Source: Eucalyptus grandis
Lineage: Eukaryota; Streptophyta; Magnoliopsida; Myrtales; Myrtaceae
NCBI RefSeq assembly: GCF_016545825.1
Contig: NC_052621.1
Span: forward strand, 36,656,687-36,720,686
DNA: 64,000 nt
Direction of reading: 5' to 3'
Each line of letters begins with the position of its first letter. The first letter of the stretch is position 1. The translations under genes were made by a program, and so were the position numbers. Shown here piece after piece: positions 22,948 to 34,364 of the stretch. The notes beneath the pieces were generated by a model. The model was not told the origin of the DNA. It did no database searches and saw only the letters and a program-made list of their open reading frames with translations.

Positions 22948-24105
22948 CCAGAGTTTTCCACATGAGTCTGGCAGTAAGTTATGTATAGTTCAACATACAA
23001 ATACGATAGCTTTGTTCATAATATTTCTGTCCTTTTACCACTGGACAAATACAATAACATGCGTGTCATAATTTGTGAGCATCAATGTTACAAATTTGGT
23101 TTGAACCTGGCCCATTATTGCCATGCACGCCAATGTTGAGTATTTGTTCTGCCATGCTATGGTCTTGGTTGTTCCGATAGCAAAGGAGGGGCTTTTGGAA
23201 ATAGATTTGAAACATGGGAAGAGTTGTCTACCCTCCACAAGAAAATCAGAGGTGCGATTAGCAAAAGTAATGTCTTTTTTGTCCAGTAGCTTCTGTTTTC
23301 ATTGTTTAACCGGTCTTTTGGATATTTCTATGTTAAGCCCTTTTATGTTTTCCCCAGCATTTGATGAGATTTAATTCACTTTTAGGCTCTTACTAGTCTA
23401 ATTGCTTGATGACTTCATATGAAGGTCTGGAAGTGTTAATCCAAGGAACGTCGATCATTGTCAGTCCTGTAGCGCAGTAGTCATTGTGCTAGGTATTTTG
23501 AGCATCAATTGCTTATGCATAATTTTTAAGTGGAATATCTCTGTCATTTGTAACCTAAATTTATTGCTTATGATGATTCGTCAATTTTAGCGCAAGAAGC
23601 GCCCTTGTAACTTTCGCGTGGGGAAGTTTCATTATATCAGTGCTGTTGTTATGGTAATCGAACTATATCTGATCAATGTGCATATGGAGTACTTCCATCC
23701 AGTACAGCTAAAATCAGTTTTGACCGAGAGTCTGCGCGTCGGATCACATCCATCGAGCTGATGTGCTCTGGGTCCCTGTAACAATTGCGCGTGTGATCTA
23801 GCCTGTGCCTATTGTACATGCACTGCTCAATGGCCCTCTTTTAAGTTCATGCTGCTCAAAGCTGGCGATGAAAAGAGACTTCCGGCAAAACCTACTGTAA
23901 TATGCAATCAAACGGAGCCTAAAGAGTCTGATTATCATGGACATTTTGATTGCGGCTGGAATATGTTCACAGCACAATCCATGTGAAGTGGATGTTTTGG
24001 GGATTAACAATGGGACAGAATACAAATTAAGGTTGGAGGATCGATGGACATGGCGACATTGGTAGTCGTTTTTGGTCACCTTGGGACCCTGAAGTAATTG
24101 GGACG
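22948..24105. other. Region between convergent genes
   Basis: This holds the 3'UTRs of the DUF630/DUF632 gene (+) and the RAB gene (-), which converge here. I see no gene or clear repeat. Confidence 0.5.
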
Positions 24106-26691
24106 TCAACCTAAACAGCAAAGTAGTTTTCTTCTCCCATCTTGCGGTTCACTGTTCAGAGTCATTCCTCTTGGTCTTGAAGGGGAAGCTTTTGCCAGTT
24201 TATTCGCTGCGAAAATGTCAACAAGAAGGTAAACCTTATGAGAATTGACCCTTCTTCTAACTTTAGTTTTATTTCTTTAATGCGAAAAAGACTTCAAAAG
24301 GAGCGGGACATCATGTGCGTGAATGTTTTAAACCGAAACAGTGTGTCTTGATGTTGCAAATTGATAAGCTGATGGTTCTACTGCTTGTTTTTCTAAACAT
24401 TTGATGCATGAGAGGAAGCTGCACGAAAGGCGGGAGTCTTGCTTGGCAAAAATGATGGCTGGCTATTATGATCATCTAGATGTCAGATTTGACAGTGGTG
24501 TAATCGGCAGAAATATCGAGCACCCCCTCCGAGTGACTGAATTACCAATTAAGTCAAAAAGTTTTACCTATCTCGTGGAAAAGCTTGTTCACGTTATGTG
24601 CAGTTTTCGCGGACGTTTCCATGAAGAGCATCCTGTTTTCCTGAGCATATCGCTCCCCATCCTGCAAGCAATCCAGATAGGCAGACTTAACATAAGAAAA
24701 AGGAGTGAGATAGAAGGCAAAACTTCGGGTGAGCGACACAACATGAAGAGGCACGATGAGCCTAGAGACGGGTAGACTAGAAGCATCAAGCATTTTGTAC
24801 GCAGTTTCTGAAGGTCACAAGTAAAAATTTTAAAACTGCTCATACCTCATTCTGTACTTCTCTCTTTGGGTCTAGGTCACACTTGTTCGCGACCAATGCC
24901 ATCAAGACGTTTGGATTTCCTAAAATCAAATGGAAAGTGAAAAGCAAATCAGTGTGATGAGGAATACCATTACACCCTTCAAGGATGGAAGCTCCTGGAG
25001 CTCAATTCATGTCATGTCGGAAAGATACTTCCGAGCAAAATGTTACGCTCTAAAACAGGAGTTAGATGAGCATTTTTGCTGAAGATGACAAGTGCTTTAC
25101 TAGATCCCATCAAAGTAATCTATGGCTGGTTAACAATTTCGGCAAACGACAAGGACTGCACGTGCAACTGCAAACTGAAGTCGCTGTTCCTTTTCACGAC
25201 TTACTGAGGAACTCCATTAACGATGAGAACAACCCAGTTCTTGCTGAGACGAACCAATCATCTACCAGAGCATAGTTTCTAACAGAAAAGGCAGGAATAA
25301 TCGCTTTCCTCATAGCAAGTACAGAAAGGAACTACTGATTCCGCGACCAAACAGAGATAAGGACCAGTTATGAAGTGAAGGGGAGGTGAGTTATGTCCAA
25401 AAAAATAATAAAGAGAAGAAGTTGCCATTGAAATTGCATTCTGAAGATCTCACCTTGTCTCTGCACCTCCTGAACCCATTTTTTAGCTCGATTATATGTA
25501 TCCTGGAGCAAAACGACATATACACGCCATCACATAAGTTACATCAAGAGTGAGATATTCTGATACACATACAGTAAGATATACTAGATTAATATCGGTT
25601 GTAGGAACAGTAAGACAGCCTTTTAACTTTGAGATAGTGTATCTAATCTCTCATCCGTGAACAAACACAGGAGAATCAGGAGAATATCATGTACATTTAG
25701 CTCGGTTACTAGGAGCAGCAATGTGACTACAGTAAGGGATATGCCCCGACAGCTACGTGCCCTCTGAAGCTTGCATACTAGGATCACTAGTGATCAATAT
25801 CGAGGCAACCACATGGTTCTTCAGAAATTACTCTGGCCATTAGAGATTTTTGCTAGCATTACAAACTTGTCAACACGAGGAGATAAGATATAATTCAAGA
25901 GTCACTTACCATGCTTGAGATGTCATAAACGACTATAGCTGCAGCCGCACCACGGTAGTACATAGGAGCCAAGCTGTGATATCGTTCTTGTCCCGCCGTG
26001 TCCCATATGTCGAACTTTACAGTTGCTTCATCCAAGGACAAAATTTGGGTGAAAAATGCAGCTCCTATAGTGGGTTCCTGCAGATGGACCGATACGAGGA
26101 AAAAAAAAAAATCATGAGTAAAAACAGTAAAGCACAACAACAGAGACGATTTATGCATAATAATGAAGAGAGACCTGGTGATCGATGAACTGGCCTTTTA
26201 CGAATCTGAGAACCAAACTTGATTTCCCGGTTCCCATGTCCCCCAGAAGCACCTGTGAGAGCAAATTCAGGATTAATTTTCGAATACATTTCTTCGTCAA
26301 AATTGTTAGTCTGATAATCATTCTATGCCGATCAAAGCATTGTTCCTCATGAATTATTATCGACAGAATGTGGGTTCTAATGCAGAATGAGCACAGCCCC
26401 TCAGGACCGATTCTACAATATACTTCAGCATTTCGATCAATTCAATTGCATTTACAAAGTTGATCTTGCATTCTTGATCATACCACTTCATCCAAACGAA
26501 TTGTATCGATCCTGTTCTACAAAATGTGGAACCAATTCTTCACACACCCTGTCATGCATGGTTGCCAACAACATACTACAACACGAAGTAAATGAAATTG
26601 GCACGAAAGAACGATCCTAATTCTCTGTTTCTGAAGGGAGAGACATACCCACCAGCTTGGCTTGGACAATCTTGTTCCCAGGCCTCGCCAT
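24106..26691 (-). CDS. RABF2: RAB5-type small GTPase, RABF2 class
   Basis: An endosomal RAB5 GTPase close to ARA7/RHN1, which controls traffic to the prevacuolar compartment. Exons in reading order: 26691-26653, 26252-26175, 26077-25910, 25502-25454, 24919-24846, 24661-24568, 24206-24106, giving exactly 200 residues, the normal RABF2 length. Visible motifs: P-loop GDMGTGKS (17-24), switch I TIGAAFF with Thr42, WDTAGQE with Gln69, base-binding NKCD (123-126) and ETSAK (151-155). The C-terminus KLLCCLG carries two adjacent cysteines (197-198) for double geranylgeranylation. It therefore belongs to the conventional prenylated group and not to the ARA6 type, which is N-myristoylated. Residue 41 is Pro where RAB5 proteins usually have Ser or Lys before TIGAAF, next to switch I. 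The leader upstream of 26691 contains a GAAA-type simple repeat. Confidence 0.94.
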
Positions 26692-27750
26692 TGAACTCAA
26701 AAATTCGATCTTGATCGACAGAAACACAGAAGAAAGAAAGAAAGAAAGGAAGAAAGAACCTCCAGAAAAAGTAAAAGGAGAGAGCTTTATGGCCTGACAA
26801 AGAAACCTGCTTAGTTTGTATTGGGATAAGAAAGAACAACCTGCTTCTTTTCTTAAAGAAACGAAGAACGAGCTGGATTGCAATAGTCAATTGTGCGTAA
26901 GGACGAGAGCTTTCTCGTGCAAGAAACAGAGACTGGTAGTTGCTCTGTGACTGGTAGTTTTCTCCTCTTTTTTTTTTTCATTCCGGTTTTGTTCTCACTC
27001 CTATATCTTAATAATCATCAAACATGGTGTAAAAATCAAATTTATTCAAGACATCTCTGTAATCTTAAAAAAAAGAAAAATTAAGCAGAAAAAATGGACT
27101 TTTGCATCTGGTGATGTTTGACTTTGCTAACGTCTCGCTCCCGCTAATAATTAAAATAAAAATAAAAATTCAGAAACTTGTTTTTTATTTTTATTTTTTA
27201 AATTTTCCCCTTTTGCGGTGGAAATGATTTTTTTAGTGGGAATATTGGTTATGACTTGATCCAGGCATTTGGCCTTCAATTATTGATGAAGTGCTCATTC
27301 TCCGGAAGAATTTAGCACCTGAATGGACCCCTCCACAGGAGCAATACACGGGCGTTTAACGCGAGTTAGAATTTGCACTAATCTTTCGTTAGCTTTCTCA
27401 TTGTTTTGGCTAACTACAAATACCGGTCGAACTCATAGGGAAGAAAATCGATTTATGGATGGAATCAAATATGTAGTATTTACAGACAAAAGTATTCGAT
27501 TATTGAGGAAAAATCAATATACTTTTAATGTCGAATCAAGATAACTAGGATAGAAATAAAGTATTGGGTCGAACTCTTCTTTGGTGTCAAGGTAAAAGCT
27601 ATCTCACAAAACAAAAGAAAATTCTTTTTTTCAATACTCATTCCTTATTTTATTAGTTAATGATCTAGTGATTGGATTGGTGTCGATGCTAATCATCTTG
27701 TAACGTTGACATTCAAAGTGGAACTATGGAGTCCAATAAGTAAGTTTCTT

Positions 27751-27753
<3 letters not shown>

Positions 27754-27801
<48 letters not shown>
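27754..27801. repeat. Run of 48 T
   Basis: An uninterrupted homopolymer, flanked by AGA on the left and CTGAAG on the right. It may be the poly(A) tail of a minus-strand retroposon, but I see no target duplication. Confidence 0.95.
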
Positions 27802-28019
27802 CTGAAGACATGGGATCGTTTGTGTTTGGCTAATCAAGTTTATAAGTGGATATAAATGGATGTATATTGTGGGAAGCATCTCCCACCTAAAACAAATTTG
27901 AGTGTCATGTTTATCATCCCATTGATAGAGTCTTGCTCATCACAACGTGCAAGTTTGTTGTGCTTATCGAGATAAATGAAGCTGCCTGTATATTCTGTCC
28001 ATTCATAGGGTTTCTCGGG

Positions 28020-28640
28020 TAAGCTTCATACTTCAAAAGTTGGGAACTAGTCCTAAGAAGGTAGGTTCCAAATTTTAGGTCCAAAACCTATTTACCTTAA
28101 AATCGATCACCCCTAATAATTTATCTTGGTTGTAAGTAAAAAGGGGGATGTTTTATTTCTCTCTGTTTGATAAACTAACATGAAAAGTTTATTCTTTGAA
28201 AGAATAATAAAAAAATGAGACAAAAAAGAGAATTGATTGATTTGTAGGTAGACCCTAGAATTGGATTGGGCCAACATGTTGGTTCTAGGGTCTATTTCAA
28301 AGTCTACAAAAAAAAAAGTTTCATGTTCAAAAAATTGAAAACTATCATAGCAATGTTAATTTCAAGTTTCAGGTCTGGTCTGGAAATCGATTATTCTCAA
28401 CTTTTTGTTTTGGTCGTAAATAAATAATGGGAATGTTTCACTTCTCACGGTTTGCTAAACTAATAGGAAAATTTTGTCCTTTCGAAGACTGAACAAAATC
28501 AAAGTAAAGGAAAGGCATTGACCGGTTCTTAGGTGGACTCGTGTTTGTCTTCAGTTCCAAAATTTATAGGGTAGATTTCAAAAATTAAGAACCGGTCCTA
28601 ACGTGGTATGTTATATAATTTTTAAGTCTAGAGGCGATCA
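28020..28640. repeat. Two diverged direct copies of an AT-rich unit
   Basis: About 28110-28210 and 28395-28490 are alignable (TTGGTTGTAAGTAAA with TTGGTCGTAAATAAA; GATAAACTAACATG with GCTAAACTAATAGG), displaced by roughly 285 bases. Each is associated with GAACTAGTCCTAAG- or GAACCGGTCCTAAC-like text. Probably an old tandem duplication or remains of a transposon. Confidence 0.5.
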
Positions 28641-29262
28641 TCGCTAGTGAAGCCAAAAAGTCGATCGAAATGATTGGGGCCTTGTTTGTGGCATCTAGCT
28701 GAAGGGGATCCATTTTGTCATTGTCGTCCGCATCGAGGGCAAAATCGAAAGGCAGCGTTTGCTCGGTCTTTGGGCCAGCGATGATGATACGGACTCGGCT
28801 TTTAACAAAAGTCCAACATTAACATTTCTGTTTCTCTCCGTGATTGGCTGCTCTATGGAAGAAAGCTCTGTGGTGTCAGGCCTTTCTCAATCTATTCCAG
28901 ATTCCACCTCTATCCTCAGTTCTTAGATATCCAATAAGAGCGAAATTACTTCAACTTGAAAAAAGAAGAAGAAGAAGGAAAAGTACTGAGATATCACGTG
29001 TGTTACACGACTGATTATTCCAGTGGTTTCGACCATTTTAATAATTATATATCGAACGCTTTTTATGAACACTAATGTATTTTTGGGTCCTTGTTAAGGA
29101 GCAATCCCGAGTTCGATTTCGCCAGCAAAATTTTTATGTCAACATCCCGAAGGACGACAAGCAAAAGCAATCCTCCATCATTCCTCGCACCAAAACAAAC
29201 GCAATCAATCGCAACCCGACAAAACCAAACTCCCTCCCCCCTCTCTCTCTCTACGCGATCCA

Positions 29263-30932
29263 ATGGATCAGTCCAAACCCGACCCGACTCCTCCTCCTCC
29301 GCCCCCGCCCCCGCCGGCGCCGGGCTTCTACTACACTCCCCTGCCGCCCCAGCCCTCCGACCAGCACTACGTCGTTCTGCCGCTTTACTATCCCCGCCGG
29401 CGGCGGCGCTGCGGCACCCTCGCCTGCGCGCTCCTGTCCGTCTCGTCCCTCCTCCTGCTCGCCGCGCTCGCGTACGTGCTCTGGCCGTCGGACCCGCGCC
29501 TCAAGATCGCCCGGCTCTGGCCGACCCGGGTCCGGATCCGGACCTTGCCGGTCCTGGCCGTGGACATATCCATGCTGGCCACCATCCGGGTCAGGAACGC
29601 CGACGCGTACTGGATGGACTACCGGAGGCTCGACGTGGCGGTCGGGTACCGGGGGAAGATGCTGGGCCGCGTGACGTCCGGCGGGGGCCGCGTGCGGGCG
29701 TTCGGGTCGTCCTACGTGGACGCTGCGCTGGAGCTGAACGGGGTCGAGGTCCTGGCGGAGGCGGCGTTCTTGCTGGAGGACCTGGCGAAGGGGTCGGTGC
29801 CGTTCGATACCCTGACGGAGGTGGAGGGACAGCTCGGGCTCTGGTTCTTCAGGTTCCCTTTGAAGGTAAGAAAAAAAGGGTTTTCTTGGAGTGTTGTTTT
29901 CGCTGTCCGGATGGTTGACTTCTTGTTCGACAGTTAAACACAGTCATAGGTGGTCTGGTTGGCCTAATCATGCAGTTTTTAGCATTCCACGAATGTGGAA
30001 TCATGAAGTCGGAATCGGTTTTTGGAATTGGTGTTTGTATCTAGTTTCTCTGTATGAGTTCTGGATTCCGAGCATGACCTGCAACCTCCGAGATGGGATT
30101 GCTTACATCGAGATCTTTAACTTAGGGACTGTGTTTTGTAGTGATGGGCGTATTTCCAATTGCATCATGAATGGTTTGTTTTAGACCGTACCAGGAAAAA
30201 TGAAATATTGCTAAGCCTTACGTGTTAGAGGTTCATAGCCTTGAATTTCTGCTCTTGAAATTTGCTGTGTTGTACTGTCTTTGTGTGATACTGTCTTTGT
30301 GTGCTTTTCACTCATCAGAGACAGATGCAGAGTCACTAGCTTCAGCTAAAAAAAGTAATAGTTTGTACTTTGTTGTATTTGCTTCGGGAATATGTTAACA
30401 AGTGACACATATTAAGTAGCTAACTAAGGAAAGATCACAGTTTTTGATACATTGATTGTTCTTCATATACTGTGAAACTGATGCTTTGAAAATCGAAACT
30501 TTCTTTACGACGTATATTTAACAATCCAATCTGCCACTTCGAATTGCTTAATTCAGACTTCTTTTCTTGGCGACCTGATGTACAAATAAGTATTGTAATT
30601 TCTCTGCAGGCAAAAGTATCATGTGAGGTACTGGTCAATACAAAGAACCAAACAATTGTTCGTCAAAGCTGTTACCCTGAGGTGAGTAGAATTCAAGCTC
30701 TCAACTTGTATTCATAAACTCACTGCCAAGTTAAGAATCTCTTTTCCTCTCAAGTTGCCAACAAAGTGTCATAAGATTCTCTGGAATTAGTACAAGTTGA
30801 GATGTCTAACAACCAGAACCAGGGACAGTTTCTAGCGGTCTTAATAGATAAAATAGTCATACATGTGAACGGTAACAATTCTTCTTGTATCCACAGCGAC
30901 TAGGAAGCTCAATGGCATCATTGCAAAGCTAA
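29263..30932 (+). CDS. Proline-rich NHL/LEA_2-type membrane protein
   Basis: Likely a late-embryogenesis/NDR1-HIN1-like (LEA_2) protein. Exons: 29263-29865, 30610-30681 and, less surely, 30897-30932, giving 236 residues. The start is the ATG at 29263, followed by a Pro-run (residues 9-20), a basic RRRRRC turn and one hydrophobic helix at about 51-73, so a short cytosolic N-terminus and an outside or lumenal C-terminal domain are expected. That domain (LPVLAVDISMLATIRVRNADAYWMDYRRLDVAVGYRG) is a LEA_2/WHy-type beta sandwich. The second exon ends with VRQSCYPE. If the intron after it is not removed, the protein instead ends about 12 codons further, at 30720. The first exon is much more GC-rich than its surroundings. 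Function is unknown; relatives act in stress or pathogen responses. Confidence 0.78.
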
Positions 30933-31674
30933 TTCAGTGGCTTTCATCTGCGATGCTCATGCAAGAAATGATCTGGCGAGTGGATCAAGAGGACAAGGTA
31001 CATCGTCAATCCGGGTAAAAGCTACTTCCCCTAAGGCACAGAAATCAGAGTGGTGGCAAAAGTGTATTGACTTGGGTTCTGGTACGATGATCAATATGTG
31101 AGGATCCAGTAATAGTTGAAAGAGGATGTGTGGATGTAAATATTAATTGAGTGGAAATTGTGTTAAAAGAGCTTATATCCATGTACAAAGTAACAAAGAT
31201 GACTACTTTTGATCAACAGAAATAGTACTTGATGCATATTTAACACAGGATGTGTGCAGAGGTGTTTCTTTACATCACGGTGCTCATTTTTGTGCACCTT
31301 ACTTGTCGGACTGGACTCGATTACGAGTGTCGAATCCAACCCGACCGACCCATGTGTAATTTGACTGGTGATATCTGCACCTGAAGGATCTGGGATGAAC
31401 TGTAGGAGAGCACAGGCACCAGTTGGCTGTGCCTCTGCCACCTCCGCCATTCCCTCTTGCTTCCTCATTCGATGCCTCGTTGCCATCGGCTTCGCGTGCC
31501 ACCGTCTCTGGCGGGGCAACCTGTCTTTGGCGACTCCTGGTCCTTCGGGACACTCCAACCACCGGAAAACTAGGTTGACACATCGGTCTTTTCTATTCCC
31601 TTTCTCTTGCCCCTTAATTTCTTGGAATGTAATTTACTGCGATTGTGCGAGGAAGGACTTGGTATTTGTTATAA

Positions 31675-31894
31675 GAGCAAGAAACGTGAGGATTCTAAGG
31701 AAACAGAGGAGGTATGAAGTCAGGACCAAAAAAACAAAGTCTGGATATGTCTGAAAGGAGAGCAAGAAACGTGAGGATTCTTAGGAAACAGAGGAGATAT
31801 GAAGTCAGGACCAAAAAAACAAAGTTTGGATATGTCTGAAAGGCAATTAGAGGCTGCCAATTGGATATGTCTGAGAGGCAATTAGAGGCTGCCG
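31675..31894. repeat. Nested tandem duplications (85 bp, and 35 bp)
   Basis: GAGCAAGAAACGTGAGGATT at 31675 recurs at 31760, and the whole 85-bp unit is repeated with about 4 differences. At its right end, TTGGATATGTCTGA plus AGGCAATTAGAGGCTGCC occurs at 31826 and again at 31861 (35-bp shift). The low divergence suggests a recent event. Confidence 0.85.
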
Positions 31895-32940
31895 ATGTCA
31901 TTCTTGTTAGGCTTTTTTGTTGGGTTGTGGAAGGGTGGCTTTGTGTGCTTGGAGGGGGGGATCGTGTCGCTGTGTGGATGGCGTCAAAAGGAGGTGAGAC
32001 TTATCTGCAGTTTCGGGGGCTCAATCTTTTAAGTTCGTCATACTTGGCTCAGCATAATCCATTGGCAATTTCTTTGCGATCACGCTCATCCATTCACTTG
32101 TTTTTTTGTCACCTTCTGTTTTGTTTCGTTCTCTTCTAGACTTATTTTGCTTGAAAGAAAGAAGAGAGCTTCTTTAGTATCACGGGGAAAAGTGAATTAT
32201 GCTGGACTATCATCAGTTCCATGGTGACTCCTAGATGGAACAAAATGATAATCCATGTCAACTGCGATTGAACTGGTTAAAACTCAACATTGAATCGCAT
32301 CTCAAGAAGCACGGTCATTGATTCGAGTCTTATGAAAAGACAAAACTTCTCAAGTCTATCACACATAGCCCTACGCCTTTGGTGATTGCCCGTGCAGCTA
32401 GGCATGGGAACGAGCGTCATCATCGAATGCGATTAATCGCGTTTTTAAAACATCGTATTGACCATGTCGCCCACCAAAAACGTTCATATTTGGGGTCATC
32501 GTCCGGTGAGAACTCAGCCATATATCCGAGTCAAAACGATGGGGGGCAAGGTCTGAGATTTGATTTGTCGAAGTGTGATTATGTCGCGTGGTTTCCTTCT
32601 CCTGCTATGCGTTTTTCTCTGGCAAAATCTGGATGGCGTGAACGCATCATCAAACCTTTGACTCTTCTTTCATATGGCTGCCGTGATTATCTGTCTAGAA
32701 GCCTCACGAAGCGACTGAAACTCTCGTGACATCAGGGTCGGGCTCTCCACTGGACTCTTGATCGAGCCCCTCACGAATTTCTACGGCCCAAAGCAAACCT
32801 TGTGGCAAAAGCCCGCTCGAGGTTTGATTCTCCAATCCAAAGCCCGATAAAGGGATCCTCAGCCCTTGATCGAATTCTTTCAATTCGTTCTTGTCTTTAT
32901 ATTTTGTTTTGGCAAAAATGCGGTTGCGCAAAATTTTGAG

Positions 32941-33180
32941 AGCGTTAGTTTCACTAAAGAAAACAGATTTTCCATGGAGATCCTTTTCAAGGAAAATGGT
33001 AAGTTTTTATTTATTTGATGGTGTAGGAAAAGTATTTTAAGGGAAAGTCATTTTTTCCTCAACCTAAATTTGCTGTAAAATGTTTTCCATAAATTAATTA
33101 GTTTTCTGTTATCTGAAACACCACCAGGAAGTTGAAAAACAATTCCCGGAAGTAATTTTTTTTGCAAACGAACGAACGCT
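32941..33180. mobile_element. Candidate non-autonomous element with imperfect inverted ends
   Basis: The left end AGCGTTAGTTTCACTAAAGA and the reverse of the right end, AGCGTTCGTTCGTTTGCAAA, begin alike and are followed in both cases by A-rich sequence and then TTTTCC/ACTTCC. The element is about 240 bp with no coding capacity. I see no clear target duplication, so class is open. Confidence 0.35.
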
Positions 33181-34268
33181 TTGTGCTTTTATTGGGGTTG
33201 ACGCGGCCTAACTATATTAATGTTGACTAGATTCGTTGCTCAAAGAGAACTTAAAATAAGGAAAAGAGAACCTACAATCAACATGCAAAAACCCTAAGGA
33301 GGGAGAGAGCGGAAAGGGGAAATTATGCAAGCAACTTGCAACAGTGAAAGTGTCACTCATAAATGCGGTGTTTCGGTAAGCCGCCGCCGAGCATATTGAG
33401 GGGGGGCTGGAGGCGGCAACAAGCTGATGTGGCAAATATGTGGAGGTCCGTGTCGATATATATCCATTTGCATTTTTAATGGAATGATTAACTCGAACAA
33501 AATAATATAAAGTTTAAGGATCAAATTAATAAAAGAAAAACTTCATGAACCTAATTGCATATTTGACAAAAGGCTATGGACTATTATTGTGCTTATCCCT
33601 CAATATATTTATCTAGAGGAAAGTTTTAAATAAATTATCACTCAATAAATACACTACAAGATGAAGTCACTTTATACACGTAATTATTTATGCATTTCCC
33701 AATTAGTTTTATCAAAAAAGTAAACTCAAATAAACTATCACACATTCTTTTCTATTTTCGTAACTTGCATCTTGAAGAAATGATCATCAAACTTATAACG
33801 GAATCTATAAACGATAAACGAAATAATCAACAAAAAAAAAAAGTTGGATTCCATTCAATACTAAATAAGAACAAGTTTTCAGAAAGACACATTACGGAAT
33901 TCATCAAATTATTTTCACAGGGGACCATCTATAAAGATATTTCTTTATCTTTTTCTTTTCTACATAAAAGAAAAAAGGAAGCAAGAGAGGGAGGGAGGGA
34001 GGGAGCAAAAAGGGGGAAAGTCATTCCACAGTCAAAGAAGTTTCCAGAAGAGCCCGGACACCCCCACCACGACCCTAGACCGTAGACCCTCGACCCAAAC
34101 AACGTTCGCCGAAAAAGAATTATTACAAAAAAAATTAAAAAAACTATAAAATGAAATTTCAGAACAGGAAAGCAGAAACGAGAAAGCAAGTTCGAACAGT
34201 GAAGAAATTTCCACACACCCTTCTCTCCCTCTCTCTCTCTCTCTCGTACCGTCTTCCTGTTCGTTCGT

Positions 34269-34305
34269 ATAAAAAGCCCGCTCCTTTGGGAGAATTCCAG
34301 AGACC
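34269..34305 (+). promoter_or_regulatory. Core promoter of chaperone copy B
   Basis: TATAAAAAG at 34269-34277 is followed by GAGAATTCCAGAG (34291-34303). The latter keeps the AGAATTCCAGA core of the heat-shock-element-like block of copy A at the same distance from the TATA box, which marks the likely start region of the transcript. Confidence 0.5.
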
Positions 34306-34364
34306 CCTCTGCAGCATCGCGACCCCTCTCAGGCGCACTTCGATCTCCTCTCCTTCGTCTTCAG

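Larger units (their letters stand above)
26692..29072. other. RAB leader and intergenic region
   Basis: The first 200 bases are the RAB 5' leader and promoter, with a GAAA-type simple repeat near 26730-26760. A run of 48 T lies at 27754-27801. A diverged duplication lies at about 28020-28640. No gene is supported. Confidence 0.5.
30933..34200. other. Long intergenic region
   Basis: No gene is supported. It contains an 85-bp tandem duplication (31675-31844), a candidate small transposon (32941-33180) and AT-rich sequence. The last part is the promoter region of chaperone copy B, with a GGGA-type repeat near 33985-34005 and a CT microsatellite near 34225-34245. Confidence 0.5.

Noticed and set aside
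29075..29918. Two long open frames overlapping the NHL/LEA_2 first exon
   Set aside because: Other-frame products of a GC-rich exon, dominated by Arg, Pro and Ser; the frame from 29263 has the membrane helix and the LEA_2 domain.
31163..31583. Minus-strand open frames near 31.2-31.6 kb
   Set aside because: Low complexity, no domain, no conserved start; nothing on either side supports a gene.
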